Below are positions 10,238 to 19,143 of a stretch of DNA of 64,000 nt, one piece after another; the first letter of the stretch is position 1; each line of letters begins with the position of its first letter. A program made the position numbers and the translations under genes. This DNA is from Mycoplana rhizolycopersici (GTDB lineage Bacteria > Pseudomonadota > Alphaproteobacteria > Rhizobiales > Rhizobiaceae), in assembly GCF_013378445.1 (NCBI RefSeq), contig NZ_JABXYK010000007.1, forward strand, positions 62,001 through 126,000, read 5' to 3'. The notes below the pieces were generated by a model. The model did not search any database. It was given only the letters and a program-made list of their open reading frames with translations, and was not told the origin of the DNA.

Positions 10238-10978
10238 TCAGCTCTTCAAGGCGATCCGGATGCGATCATAGCAGCTGCAGCTTCTTGAATGCAGCTGCTG
10301 CCGGTCGCGCACGGTGACGCGGCCGCGGTTGTAGCTGATCGCGCCGGCTTCCATCAGTTCCGTGCAGACGACGTTGACGGTCGCGCGCCGCAGCGCCAGA
10401 AGCTTCGACATCGCCTCCTGCGTGATGTGGAACTGGTCGCCGGCCACGCGGTCATGCGTCTGGAGCAGCCAGCGCGAGACCCTTTGCTCGGCGGTATGGA
10501 GGCTGTTGCAGGCGGCCGATTCCATGAGCTGCACGATGAGCGAACGCACATAGCGAAGGATGGCGGGGCGCAGATCGTGGAAGCGGTCCAGTGCCGTCCG
10601 GAAGTCTTCGACCGGCAGCCAGAGCGCCTTGCCCGGCACCTGGACGACCGATTTGCCGAGCGCACGGTCTCCTTCCAGAACGAAGGCGAGCCCGAGGAGA
10701 CCTTCCGGTCCCAGCGTAGCCTTCTCCACGTTCTTGTCACCGGTCACGTCAGTAACGAAGGAGATGACGCCTTCGACAGGGAAGACGGCATGGCTCATCG
10801 CCTCTTCTTCGCGGAAGATGACGTCTCCGGTTTCCAGGGGACGCATTTCCCCGCACTCGAGCATGAATTCTCGAGCGTCTGGATGCAGCGAGGATAGAAC
10901 CTTGTTGCCGCAAAAATTGTCGGAATTGTTACTGTCAGTCAAGGAACACCCCAGTATGTTCCGGGAAACTTGTAGCAT
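10238..10978 (-). CDS. Crp/Fnr-family transcriptional regulator
   Basis: 246 residues: cyclic-nucleotide-type sensor barrel (about 35-150), dimer helix, and C-terminal winged helix (about 175-225) with recognition region ALRRATVNVVCTEL. It lacks the N-terminal cysteine spacing of oxygen-sensing FNR, having only scattered cysteines (11, 23, 42), so an Fe-S oxygen sensor is unlikely. The recognition helix differs from the E-x-x-SR pattern of Fnr/FixK, so it is uncertain whether it reads the TTGA-N4-TCAA boxes seen elsewhere in the window. The N-terminal 25 residues are poorly conserved and an internal start is possible. Confidence 0.88.
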   Translation of the reverse strand: MLQVSRNILGCSLTDSNNSDNFCGNKVLSSLHPDAREFMLECGEMRPLETGDVIFREEEAMSHAVFPVEGVISFVTDVTGDKNVEKATLGPEGLLGLAFVLEGDRALGKSVVQVPGKALWLPVEDFRTALDRFHDLRPAILRYVRSLIVQLMESAACNSLHTAEQRVSRWLLQTHDRVAGDQFHITQEAMSKLLALRRATVNVVCTELMEAGAISYNRGRVTVRDRQQLHSRSCSCYDRIRIALKS

Positions 10979-11167
10979 ATCCAGCGAATTTTTAAACGCT
11001 CATTTACCGTTCATTAGGTATCTTCTGGCCGATATCGACATGGAGTTTCGGCATAAGGTTAACGTCCCGCTGGCCGTTAATCATGGGGAAAGCTGAAGAA
11101 GACTTAAGTCAAATTGCGTATGTCGGTCTGAATATTGCAATAAAATGAAGTGGTGCGCATATCCCGC

Positions 11168-12382
11168 TCACGCTGTGGCACGCAGCCAGTCTTCCATTCC
11201 GCGCGCAGCGGCGCGGCCGCTGGCAAGGCATGCGGTCAGCAGATAGCCGCCGGTGGGGGCTTCCCAGTCGATCATTTCGCCGGCCACGAACACGCCGGGC
11301 ATCGCCTTGAGCATGAAACTTGCGTCGATACCGGCCCATTCGACGCCGCCGGCCGACGAGATCGCCTCGGCGATCGGGCGGGGACGCAGAACCGGGATCG
11401 GCAACGCCTTGACCAGGGCGGCGAGCTCTTCCGGCCCGCGGCGACCGGCCTCCGGGGCGATTTCCCGCAGCAGCGCCGCCTTGACGCCCGAAAGCCCGGC
11501 TCCCTTGCGCAGGCGATTGGTGAAGCTGGCCTTCGTCCCCAGTCGGGCGAAATCGCGCGCAAGCTTGTCGATGCCGCGGCCGGGCGCCAGGTCGATGACG
11601 AGGTTCGCTGTGCCGCCTGCCGCGAGCCGGTCGCGCAATGCAGCCGCATGGGCATAGACCAGGCTGCCTTCGATGCCATGTCGCGAAATCACGAACTCGC
11701 CGGGCACGCTGCCGGCATCCGAGGTGGCGGTGACGGATTTGAGCGGCTCGCCTGCGAAGCGGGTCGCAAAGGCCTCCGACCAATCGACGTCGAAACCGCA
11801 ATTGGCCGGTCGGAACGGCGCCACAGCAACTGCGCGTTCGACGAGCATATCCACCCAGGCCGCATCCGAGCCAAGTCGCGGCCAGCTCGCTCCGCCGAGC
11901 GAAAGCAAGGTTGCGCGGCTTTTGACCGTCACCTTCCCGTCCGGCGTGTCGAAGACGAGCGCGTCGCCTTCGAAGCCGATGAAGCGGTGCCGGGTGAAAA
12001 TGGTTGCACCCTGCGCCTCGAGCCGGCGCAGCCATGCCCGAAGAAGAGGGGAGGCCTTCATCGCTGTCGGAAAGACGCGCCCTGACGTGCCGACGAAGGT
12101 GTCAATGCCGAGGGCTGTGCACCAGTCCTGCACGGCCTGCGGCGGAAACGCGTCGAGTGCTGCGCGCAGGTGTGGCGACGCCGCCCCGAAGCGCCCGGAG
12201 AAGAATGCGAAGGGTTCGGAATGGGTGATGTTAAGCCCCGACTTGCCGGCAAGCAGGAATTTCCTGGCGACGGTCGGCATCGCCTCGTACACGGTGACCG
12301 CGCGGCCGGCCGCCGACAGGACCTCCGCCGCCATCAGCCCGGCCGGCCCGCCGCCGACGATCGCGATTTCCACTTCCTGCAT
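11168..12382 (-). CDS. HI0933/BaiN-family flavoprotein (NAD(P)/FAD-dependent oxidoreductase)
   Basis: 404 residues. It opens with the dinucleotide-binding motif IAIVGGGPAGLMAAEVLS and has the family stretch LLAGKSGLNITHSEPF at about 45-60, then the C-terminal FAD contact GVFVAGEMIDWEAPTGGY. The start taken is the ATG at 12382, just ahead of the Rossmann strand; the frame continues upstream but overlaps the divergent ModE-like gene and looks noncoding. Family members are poorly characterised (aminoacetone oxidase and bile-acid reductase activities have been reported), so no substrate is claimed. Confidence 0.88.
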   Translation of the reverse strand: MQEVEIAIVGGGPAGLMAAEVLSAAGRAVTVYEAMPTVARKFLLAGKSGLNITHSEPFAFFSGRFGAASPHLRAALDAFPPQAVQDWCTALGIDTFVGTSGRVFPTAMKASPLLRAWLRRLEAQGATIFTRHRFIGFEGDALVFDTPDGKVTVKSRATLLSLGGASWPRLGSDAAWVDMLVERAVAVAPFRPANCGFDVDWSEAFATRFAGEPLKSVTATSDAGSVPGEFVISRHGIEGSLVYAHAAALRDRLAAGGTANLVIDLAPGRGIDKLARDFARLGTKASFTNRLRKGAGLSGVKAALLREIAPEAGRRGPEELAALVKALPIPVLRPRPIAEAISSAGGVEWAGIDASFMLKAMPGVFVAGEMIDWEAPTGGYLLTACLASGRAAARGMEDWLRATA

Positions 12383-12557
12383 GCGTCTGCCAGCCGGTTT
12401 TGCGTTCTTCGGTCTTCTCTTTTGCGCGGGCGGCGCGCCGGCGCAAGGGCGGCGATGAAAATCGCGTTCATGCCTACGGCCTGTGGACATGCGCCTAGTG
12501 CATTGGCAGGGGACTGGCGATTGGATAGCGTCGCGGCAAAGAAGAGGAGCAGATCCC

Positions 12558-12935
12558 ATGACAGACCGCGCGCCACCCGATCTGCTTGTGATCCTGCGCA
12601 TAGACTTTCCCGAAACGGACCGTCTCGGCCGCGGCAAGATGATGCTGCTGGAGAAGATAAGGGAAACCGGGTCGATCTCGGCTGCCGGGCGGGCGATGGA
12701 CATGTCCTATCGCCGCGCGTGGCTGCTGGTCGATGCGATGAACCGCATGTTTGCCTCGCCGGTGGTGGAATCGCAGCGCGGCGGCAAGCAGGGCGGCGGC
12801 GCGGCCATCACGGTCTTCGGCGAGGCACTTCTGGCCCGCTTCCGCGCCATGGAGCAAAGGGCTCGGGAAGCGCTGGCACCGGACCTTGAATGGCTGGAGG
12901 CCAACCGCGCCAAGGGTCCGCAGGACAAGGGCTGA
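12558..12935 (+). CDS. ModE-type winged-helix regulator lacking a molybdate-binding domain
   Basis: 125 residues, equal to the N-terminal DNA-binding half of ModE: a winged helix at about 20-90 with ISAAGRAMDMSYRRAWLLVD, and the wing region ESQRGGKQGGGA that is diagnostic for ModE. The C-terminal Mop/TOBE repeats are absent, so it cannot bind molybdate in the usual way. AGAGGAG precedes the ATG. It converges on modC (1 nt apart). A predicted ModE operator lies upstream of modA at about 15732-15755. A frameshifted Mop-domain remnant lies at about 16391-16498. Confidence 0.9.
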   Translation: MTDRAPPDLLVILRIDFPETDRLGRGKMMLLEKIRETGSISAAGRAMDMSYRRAWLLVDAMNRMFASPVVESQRGGKQGGGAAITVFGEALLARFRAMEQRAREALAPDLEWLEANRAKGPQDKG

Positions 12936-12936
12936 C

Positions 12937-14013
12937 TCAACGGGGATCCAGCGCGACCGTCTTGATGACCGCAAAGACCGGCTTGCCGGGCTGCAGGTCG
13001 AGCCGTTCCACCGAGAGGCCGGTGATGCGGGCGTGGACGACGTCCCCGCCGCAATCGACCCGCACGGTGACCATTCCATCGCTGTCTTCCACGATCGTCT
13101 CGATCCTGCCATCGAGGATGTTGAGCGCGCTGAGGCCGCTCGGTCTCTCAATCGCCAGCATGACGTCGCGGGCGGGAATATGGACGCGCACGGGCGCGCC
13201 TTCGGCAACGTCGCTGTTGGGCACGTGCAGGACATTACTTTGCAGTTGCACCGTGGCCAGCCGGTGCGGCGGGTCGAACGACGCAGTCACGCCGGAAAGC
13301 ACGCTGCCCATCTCGCGGCGGTCCATGCCCGAGTTCATGGCGGGTGCGCTGAGCACATCGGAGACGCGACCCGTCGCCACAACCCGCCCGTCACGCATGA
13401 GGACGACGCGGTCGGCAAGCCTTGCGACTTCGTGCACGGCATGGCTGACATAGACGATCGGCACTTTCGTTTCGTCGCGCAGCCGTTCCAGGTAGGGGAG
13501 GATCTCGGCCTTGCGCTCCTCGTCGAGTGCAGCCAGCGGCTCGTCCATCAAGAGCAGGCGAGGGGCGGAGAGCAGGGCGCGGCCGATCGCGACGCGCTGA
13601 CGCTCGCCGCCGGAGAGATTGGCCGGACGGCGGTCCAGCAGGTGGCCGATGCCGAGCAGTTCGATCACGCGATCCTGGCTGTCTGAAACCGCATCGCGGG
13701 GCGCGAACCAGCGGCCATAGGCGAGGTTGCCGCGCACGGTGAAATGGGGAAACAGCCGCGCTTCCTGGAATACGTAGCCGAAACGCCGCCTGTGCTTGGG
13801 CACGAAGATGTCGCGACTTGTGTCGACCAGCACGTCGCCGTCCAGCACGATCCGTCCCTCGTCGGGGCGGATCAGCCCGGCGATCGCCCGGATCAGCGAG
13901 GTCTTGCCGGAGCCGGAACGGCCGAAGAGCGCAGTGACCCCGCCGTCGGAGGCGAAGCCTGCATCGAGGCGGAAGTCGCCTAGTCGGTGGCGGACATCGA
14001 CCAGCAGCGTCAT
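12937..14013 (-). CDS. modC: Molybdate ABC transporter ATP-binding protein ModC
   Basis: 358 residues. ABC ATPase domain with Walker A GRSGSGKT (about 31-38), signature LSGGERQR, Walker B LLLMDEP, and a C-terminal TOBE/Mop domain (about 290-350) as in ModC. Its ATG overlaps the modB stop by 4 nt. It energises molybdate uptake by ModAB; the C-terminal Mop domain may also sense molybdate. Confidence 0.95.
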   Translation of the reverse strand: MTLLVDVRHRLGDFRLDAGFASDGGVTALFGRSGSGKTSLIRAIAGLIRPDEGRIVLDGDVLVDTSRDIFVPKHRRRFGYVFQEARLFPHFTVRGNLAYGRWFAPRDAVSDSQDRVIELLGIGHLLDRRPANLSGGERQRVAIGRALLSAPRLLLMDEPLAALDEERKAEILPYLERLRDETKVPIVYVSHAVHEVARLADRVVLMRDGRVVATGRVSDVLSAPAMNSGMDRREMGSVLSGVTASFDPPHRLATVQLQSNVLHVPNSDVAEGAPVRVHIPARDVMLAIERPSGLSALNILDGRIETIVEDSDGMVTVRVDCGGDVVHARITGLSVERLDLQPGKPVFAVIKTVALDPR

Positions 14014-14756
14014 TCGAAGTTCACCCGCTTGCCCAGCGCCTGCGCCATGAATTCGGAGGCGAGCAGCGCGGCCATGGAAATGACGATGGCGACGATCGTC
14101 AGCCGCATTGCGCCCATGTCGCCGCCTGGCACCTGCGTGAAGGTGTAGATTGCAGCCGACAGCGTCTGCGTTTCGCCGGGAATGTTGGAGACGAAGGTGA
14201 TCGTCGCGCCGAATTCACCCATCGCCTTGGCGAAGGAGAGGATCATGCCGGCAATCACGCCGGGCAGGATCAGCGGAAAGGTGACGGTGAGGAAGACCCA
14301 GGCCGGGTTCGCGCCCAGCGTGCCGGCGGCGTCCTCGAGCTTGCGGTCGACGGCGTCGAGCGAGAGGCGGATGGAGCGCACGAGCAGCGGAAAGCCCATC
14401 ACCGCGCAGGCAAGGGCCGCCCCCGTCCAGCGAAACGAGAAGACGATGCCGAAATGCTGGTCGAGAAACGCCCCGATCGGCCCCTTTCTCCCGAACAGGA
14501 TCAGGAGCAGGAAACCGGTGACGACGGGCGGCAGGATCAGCGGCAGGTGGACGATGCCGTTCAGGATCGACTTGCCCCAGAAGCGGCCGCGCGACAGCGC
14601 CAGCGCGACGAGGATGCCGAACGGAAGGCTTGCGGCGACCGCAACGGTGGAGACGAGCAGGCTGAGCCGGATTGCCGTCCATTCTTCTTCGCTCAACGTA
14701 AACCAGTCCAATTCGGGCAACTCACATTTTCGATCGCAACGAACGCGGCAGGCCAT
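14010..14756 (-). CDS. modB: Molybdate ABC transporter permease ModB
   Basis: Up to 248 residues with five predicted membrane helices and the EAA-type loop [20 protein letters not shown]. The conserved family start ([18 protein letters not shown]) begins about residue 16, so the true start may be a TTG at about 14720 or 14711 rather than the ATG at 14756, which lacks a clear ribosome site. It is translationally coupled to modC and separated from modA by 119 nt containing a long hairpin. Confidence 0.93.
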   Translation of the reverse strand: MACRVRCDRKCELPELDWFTLSEEEWTAIRLSLLVSTVAVAASLPFGILVALALSRGRFWGKSILNGIVHLPLILPPVVTGFLLLILFGRKGPIGAFLDQHFGIVFSFRWTGAALACAVMGFPLLVRSIRLSLDAVDRKLEDAAGTLGANPAWVFLTVTFPLILPGVIAGMILSFAKAMGEFGATITFVSNIPGETQTLSAAIYTFTQVPGGDMGAMRLTIVAIVISMAALLASEFMAQALGKRVNFE

Positions 14757-14828
14757 CAGGGCGCGACGGGCCCGGGAAATCCGGACAATGGCATGAAATC
14801 GATCGCGATCAATAGCTTGAGGAAGATC

Positions 14829-14866
14829 CGCCGCGCGCCGGCAAGCGGTGCGCGGCGCGCGGCGGC
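14829..14866 (-). other. Intra-operon hairpin between modA and modB
   Basis: CCGCCGCGCGCC (14829-14840) pairs perfectly with GGCGCGCGGCGG (14855-14866) around a 14-nt loop. It lies just after the modA stop on the modABC transcript. Such hairpins often protect the upstream message so that the binding protein is made in excess; that role is inferred. Confidence 0.55.
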
Positions 14867-14875
14867 AGTAGGATG

Positions 14876-15670
14876 CTATTTCAGGACGGTGAAGCCCTGT
14901 TCGGTGAAGAACGGCGCAGCCTTGTCCGACGTCAGGTAGTCGAGATAGGCGCCGGCACCGGCGTTTTCGGATTCTGAGAGAACGGCGATCGGGTAGACGA
15001 TCGGCGGGTGGCTATCCTCCGGGAAGGTGCCGACGACGGACACGCCCGGATCGGCGGCGGCATCGGTCGCGTAGACGATGCCGTAGGGCGCTTCGCCGCG
15101 GGAGACGAGCGCGAGTGCGGCGCGCACGCTTTCCGCGCCCGCCACCTTGCCTTCGATGGAGGGCCAGATCCCGAGCTTCTCGAGTGCCGCCTTGCCATAT
15201 TTGCCGGCCGGAACGGAATCGACCGCGCCCATGGCAAGCTTGCCGTCACCGACGAGGGCTGCAAGGTCGAGGCCTTCCTTGATTTCCACCCGCTTGGCGG
15301 CATCCTTCGGTGCGACCAGAACGATGCGATTGCCGAGGAAGTTGGAGCGCGTGCCGTCCCTGATCAGCTTCTTCCCGGCGACATAGTCCATCCAGGCGAG
15401 GTCGGCGGAGATGAAGACGTCGGCGGGCGCTCCTGCCTCGATCTGCTTGGCCAGCGCCGAACTCGCGGCATAAGAGACCGTCGTTTCCTTGCCGCTCTCC
15501 TTGGTCCAGGCCGCATTGGCGGCGTCGAGCGCGTTCTTCAGGCTGGCGGCGGCAAAGACGGTGACCTTGTCCTGCGCCATGGCCGGCGCGCCGATGGCTG
15601 CGACGCCAAGCCAGGCGACTGCGAGCGAGGCTGCAGCAAATCCCAGCCAGGGACGACGTTTGATGCTCAT
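14876..15670 (-). CDS. modA: Molybdate ABC transporter substrate-binding protein ModA
   Basis: 264 residues with a signal peptide (basic start, hydrophobic core, cleavage after APAMA near 32). The mature part begins KVTVFAAASLKNALD, the hallmark ModA start, and carries PADVFISADLAWMDY and the C-terminal SDKAAPFFTEQGF. It binds molybdate/tungstate in the periplasm for ModBC. First gene of modABC; a predicted ModE operator lies 60-85 nt upstream. Confidence 0.96.
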   Translation of the reverse strand: MSIKRRPWLGFAAASLAVAWLGVAAIGAPAMAQDKVTVFAAASLKNALDAANAAWTKESGKETTVSYAASSALAKQIEAGAPADVFISADLAWMDYVAGKKLIRDGTRSNFLGNRIVLVAPKDAAKRVEIKEGLDLAALVGDGKLAMGAVDSVPAGKYGKAALEKLGIWPSIEGKVAGAESVRAALALVSRGEAPYGIVYATDAAADPGVSVVGTFPEDSHPPIVYPIAVLSESENAGAGAYLDYLTSDKAAPFFTEQGFTVLK

Positions 15671-15731
15671 ATCCCTCTCCGTGGTGCGCGAGATATTCCA
15701 ATGAATATAGCGCCGTGCCGAGAATGGCTAG

Positions 15732-15755
15732 TGCTATATTTTTGCATATACAACG
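15732..15755. promoter_or_regulatory. Predicted ModE operator between modA and trmO
   Basis: TGCTATATT (15732-15740), a 6-nt spacer and TATACAACG (15747-15755) resemble the ModE consensus CGCTATATA-N6-TATATAACG with few mismatches. A further half site, ATATAGCG, lies at 15705-15712. ModE with molybdate normally represses modABC; here the site also lies about 85 nt before trmO, so both directions could be affected. Confidence 0.65.
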
Positions 15756-15841
15756 CTTGTGCGCGGACGCAGAGCGGGCGAAAGTGACGCCTGCGCGGAA
15801 GCGCAGGCAGCGCCTATTTTGGCAAAGGCAGGGAGCAGGGG

Positions 15842-16360
15842 ATGGTGCGCGAAAACGAGATCCGCGAGAACGAAGTCGCCGTGACGCCGCCGGAGCCGGT
15901 CGATGCGGGCCTGGTGTTCATCGGGCGCATCCATACGCCGTGGGATCAACGGCTGCTGTGCCCGCGTCAGGGGCGGGCCGACGGTCCGCTCTGCCGCATC
16001 GAGATTTTCGAACCCTGGGCTCAGGCCCTGCGCGGCGTCGAGGCCTTCGAGCGGCTGGAGGTGCTTTACTGGCTGGACCGTGCGAGGCGCGACCTCGTGC
16101 TGCAGAGCCCCGCCAGCAACGGCAAGGTGCACGGCACGTTCTCGCTCCGCTCGCCCGTGCGACCGAACCCGATCGGGACCTCCATCGTTCAGCTCGACCG
16201 GGTGGAGGGCAACGTCCTGTTCGTGCGCGGGCTCGACTGCCTGGACGGAACGCCGCTGCTCGATCTGAAGCCGGATCGTTCGCTGTTCAAGCCGATCGCG
16301 GCGCCGCAGCCGGGCGACGATGAGACGGGCGAAAAGGCGGCGTACTGCCAGAAGGCCTGA
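15842..16360 (+). CDS. trmO: tRNA (t6A37) N6-methyltransferase TrmO/TsaA family
   Basis: 172 residues of the UPF0066/TsaA beta-barrel family. Motifs: IGRIHTPW at about 27-34, GLFSLR-type stretch [16 protein letters not shown] (about 99-114), and [11 protein letters not shown] near 139-149. TrmO uses S-adenosylmethionine to methylate N6-threonylcarbamoyladenosine at position 37 of some tRNAs. It is divergent from modA and shares its regulatory region with the molybdate operon; linkage to metal loci is common for this family but unexplained. Confidence 0.88.
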   Translation: MVRENEIRENEVAVTPPEPVDAGLVFIGRIHTPWDQRLLCPRQGRADGPLCRIEIFEPWAQALRGVEAFERLEVLYWLDRARRDLVLQSPASNGKVHGTFSLRSPVRPNPIGTSIVQLDRVEGNVLFVRGLDCLDGTPLLDLKPDRSLFKPIAAPQPGDDETGEKAAYCQKA

Positions 16361-16390
16361 CGCGCCACGGCTTTTGCTGCAAGGCCGGGA

Positions 16391-16498
16391 TCAGTCGACC
16401 GCGACCATCGCGTCCGATGCGTTGATGGCCATATTGGCGGGTTCTCCGGCCTTCAGGCGGAGCTCGTCGGCACACCTTCGGCGATCGCCGCGGTCACA
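16391..16498 (-). pseudogene. Remnant of a Mop (molybdopterin/molybdate-binding) domain, frameshifted
   Basis: On the minus strand, the frame ending at the TGA at 16391-16393 reads DELRLKAGEPANMAIN then ASDAMVAVD, an unmistakable C-terminal half of a Mop/TOBE domain. Just upstream, the other frame gives DVTAAI, the strand that normally precedes ITRRSADEL. The match therefore needs a one-base shift near 16479. DVTAAI overlaps the stop codon of the SDR gene. No start or N-terminal half is present, so this is a truncated, shifted relic, perhaps of a separate Mop protein or of the missing ModE C-terminus. Confidence 0.65.
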
Positions 16499-17261
16499 TC
16501 TGCGCCGACATGCCGCCATCGACCGTCAGCGTGATCCCGTTGACGAAGCTCGCCGCAGGCGAGGCCAGGAACAGCGCCGCAGGCGCCAGCTCTTCCGGTC
16601 GCCCCCAGCGCTTCAGCGGAATGCGCACGTTCACGAACGCCTGCACCTGCGGGTCCTCCGACAGCGCCCGGTTCGGATCGGTCACGAACCATCCGGGCGC
16701 GATCGCGTTCACCGTCAGGTTGTTGGCGCCGAACTCGACCGCGAGCGAGCGGGTGAGCGCTTCCAGCCCGCCCTTGGAGGCGGTGTAGGCCGGGTCCGGC
16801 GCGCGGGCGATGCGGGCGGCGATCGAGGTGATGAAGACCAGTCGGCCGGCCTGCGAGCGCTGCAACAGCGGCAGGGCGGCCCGCGCCAGCCGATAGGCAG
16901 CGGTGAGATTGACGTCCAGAAGCGAGGCGAAAGCCGCACCGTCCAGCTCTTGCGTCGGGCGCCGGTCGCGGATGCTGGCGGCATGGACCACGACGTCGAG
17001 TCCGCCGAGGCTTTCGCTGGCGCGCCGGACGGCCGTCTCGGGCTCCAGGGAAAGGTCGGCGGCAAGCGCTTCCGCAGCAAAGCCTTCGTTCCTCAACGTG
17101 GCGCAATGCGCCTCGAGCGTGACCTCTTCCCGACCGTTCAGTACGACCCGTTCGCCGGCGCGCGCGAAGGCGCGCGCGATCTCAAGCCCCATGCCGCGCG
17201 TTGCACCCGTCACGAGCACGCGTCTGCTTTCCTTGGTCATTGGCTGTCCTTGCGGTTGCAT
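16494..17261 (-). CDS. SDR-family NAD(P)-dependent oxidoreductase
   Basis: 255 residues of a classical short-chain dehydrogenase: cofactor motif TGATRGMG (about 18-25), NAG-type VVVHAAS near 90, catalytic Ser in FITSIAARIA (about 144-150), and YTASKGG (Tyr/Lys, about 160-166). It ends GITLTVDGGMSAQM, normal for the family. The substrate is unknown. It lies on the same strand downstream of the GlcD-like gene and the 51-aa membrane protein, so these may be co-transcribed. Its stop codon touches the Mop-domain remnant. Confidence 0.92.
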   Translation of the reverse strand: MQPQGQPMTKESRRVLVTGATRGMGLEIARAFARAGERVVLNGREEVTLEAHCATLRNEGFAAEALAADLSLEPETAVRRASESLGGLDVVVHAASIRDRRPTQELDGAAFASLLDVNLTAAYRLARAALPLLQRSQAGRLVFITSIAARIARAPDPAYTASKGGLEALTRSLAVEFGANNLTVNAIAPGWFVTDPNRALSEDPQVQAFVNVRIPLKRWGRPEELAPAALFLASPAASFVNGITLTVDGGMSAQM

Positions 17262-17367
17262 CCCCTGATTGCCCGGTTCTCCTTAGCGCCTGCCGACATC
17301 GATTTGAAGGCTGGTGTTGGAGGGACGGGCTTGGGTGGCGACCGGGGGGTGGCGATCGGGGAGGCGG

Positions 17368-17523
17368 CTACTGCTCGTTCGACATGCGCGACGGCGTCGA
17401 GAGCAATTCGCCCTCGGGCGGCTGCTTGTCGCCGCCGACGCCGGATATACGTTGAAGGAAGACGATGCTCATGATCGATCCGATCATCAGGATGAGCACG
17501 ACCAGCAGTATCCTTGCCGACAT
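17368..17523 (-). CDS. Small single-span membrane protein (51 aa)
   Basis: A short ORF starting at the ATG at 17523 after AGGAAG. It begins MSARILLVVLILMIGSIMSI, a clear hydrophobic helix at residues about 4-23, followed by a polar, Pro-rich tail ending MSNEQ. Codon use fits the neighbourhood. It lies between the GlcD-like gene and the SDR on the same strand. No family recognised. Confidence 0.55.
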   Translation of the reverse strand: MSARILLVVLILMIGSIMSIVFLQRISGVGGDKQPPEGELLSTPSRMSNEQ

Positions 17524-17616
17524 GAAGCTTCCTTTCGTTGGCCGGTAACGGCGCTGGCCGGGATTGGTTCCTTCCGGATGGCCGCAAATCCTGGCGCAGA
17601 TCTTTCCGTTGCGGCT

Positions 17617-18984
17617 TCAGATCACCTTGCCGGGATTGAGAATTCCCCTCGGATCCAGCGCCAGCTTGATCCGGCGCATCGCATCCAGTTCCTCCGCACT
17701 GCGCGAGCAGCCGAGATACGGACGTTTCAGCGTGCCGACTCCATGTTCCGCCGAAATCGAACCCTTGAAGGCCTGCACGAGATCGTAGGCGATCCCGTCG
17801 ACCGCATGCAGGTCCTCTTCCGAAGCCTCGCCGACGGAAATGGCGACATGCAGGTTGCTGTCGCCGATATGGCCGAAGAAGGAGACGTGGGCGTCGGGGA
17901 AGCGCTGCAGCAGGGCTGTCTCGCAGGCCTGTGCATAGTCCCCGATGCTGCCGATCGGCAGGCTGACGTCGAGATTGATCAGCGCGGGCAGCAACTGCCC
18001 CATCATATGGGCCTCGCGCACGGACCAGAAGCGCTGCGTTTCCTTTTCCGACTGGGCGATCAGCGCATCGACGATCAGGCCTTCCTCCAGCGCGCCGCCG
18101 AGGAAGGCTTCGAAGCGGTCGCGCGCCGCATCCGACCCGTCGGAATCCGCTTCGATGATCACCAGGAACGGATAGGCCGTCTCGAAGAACCTGATCCCCG
18201 CCGCCTCGCAATTGAAGCGGACGAAATTTTCCCACATGGCCTCGAAAGCCGAAAGCGCTTCCAGTTCGCGCCGGGCACGCGTCAGCAGCGAGACGACTGC
18301 ATCATAGCTTTCCAGCGCGACCAGTGCGGTGCTCCGCCCGGCCGGAAGGGGTTTCAGCTTCACGACGGCTCGCGTGATGATGCCGAGCGTGCCTTCCGCC
18401 CCGATGAAGAACTGACGCAGGTCGTAGCCTGTGTTGTTCTTCGTCATCTTGTTGAGCATGGAAAGCACGGTGCCGTCGGCGAGCACGACCTCGAGGCCCA
18501 GCACGTTGTCGCGGGTCACGCCGTGACGGATCACCCGGATGCCGCCGGCATTGGTGGAGATGTTGCCGCCGATCTGGCAGCTGCCGCGCGCACCGAGATC
18601 GATCGCAAGCAGCATGCCGGCCTCTGCCGCCGCGTTCTGCGCCACCTCCAGAACGGTGCCTGCCTTGAGCGTCATCGTGCCCGCGGCCGTATCGATCTCC
18701 TCGATGCCGGCGAGGTGTTCCAGCGAAATCGCGACTTCTCCGCCCGAGGCGTTTGCGCCGCCCGCAAGTCCCGTCAACCCGCCCTGCGGGATGACGGGCT
18801 GGCCGTGCCTGTTGCAGATGCGAAGCGCGGTCGCGACCTCTTCGACGGTTCGTGGCCGGATGACGGCCATCGGCAGGATGCGTCCCGTGAGACTCTCGTC
18901 GCTGCGATAGCGCTCGCCGATCGCAGCCCCCGTGAGGACGGTTTCCGTGCCAAGCGCTTCGGTCAGTTCTTCGATGATGTTCAT
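17617..18984 (-). CDS. FAD-linked oxidase, GlcD/D-lactate dehydrogenase family
   Basis: 455 residues. The start is the ATG at 18984 after AGGAA. An FAD-binding type 4 domain occupies about 35-215, with PQGGLTGLAGGANASGGE and the ARGSCQIGGNISTNAGG stretch. The C-terminal FAD-oxidase domain includes SFFGHIGDSNLHVAIS and ends ALDPRGILNPGKVI, all hallmarks of the glycolate/D-lactate/2-hydroxyglutarate dehydrogenase group. It is divergent from the GntR-PLP enzyme-ABC operon, suggesting it works on a 2-hydroxy acid from the same pathway. Exact substrate unknown. Confidence 0.9.
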   Translation of the reverse strand: MNIIEELTEALGTETVLTGAAIGERYRSDESLTGRILPMAVIRPRTVEEVATALRICNRHGQPVIPQGGLTGLAGGANASGGEVAISLEHLAGIEEIDTAAGTMTLKAGTVLEVAQNAAAEAGMLLAIDLGARGSCQIGGNISTNAGGIRVIRHGVTRDNVLGLEVVLADGTVLSMLNKMTKNNTGYDLRQFFIGAEGTLGIITRAVVKLKPLPAGRSTALVALESYDAVVSLLTRARRELEALSAFEAMWENFVRFNCEAAGIRFFETAYPFLVIIEADSDGSDAARDRFEAFLGGALEEGLIVDALIAQSEKETQRFWSVREAHMMGQLLPALINLDVSLPIGSIGDYAQACETALLQRFPDAHVSFFGHIGDSNLHVAISVGEASEEDLHAVDGIAYDLVQAFKGSISAEHGVGTLKRPYLGCSRSAEELDAMRRIKLALDPRGILNPGKVI

Positions 18985-19143
18985 GTCGGTTCCTGCGCGG
19001 TGGCGTAACTCGGATGACATTGATTAGCTGGCGCGCCCGCCGAATGCAACGCCGGCGGCTGGCCGTCACCATGTTGTGCGGACTGCCTCAAGTAATTGAT
19101 TTATTGATTCTTTACCCGAAATTCTGGAATCCTCTCTGTGCCC

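Noticed and set aside
10238-10978. Naming the Crp/Fnr protein FixK or FnrL and making it the reader of the FNR-type boxes
   Set aside because: It lacks the cysteine cluster of FNR and its recognition helix does not show the E-x-x-SR pattern.
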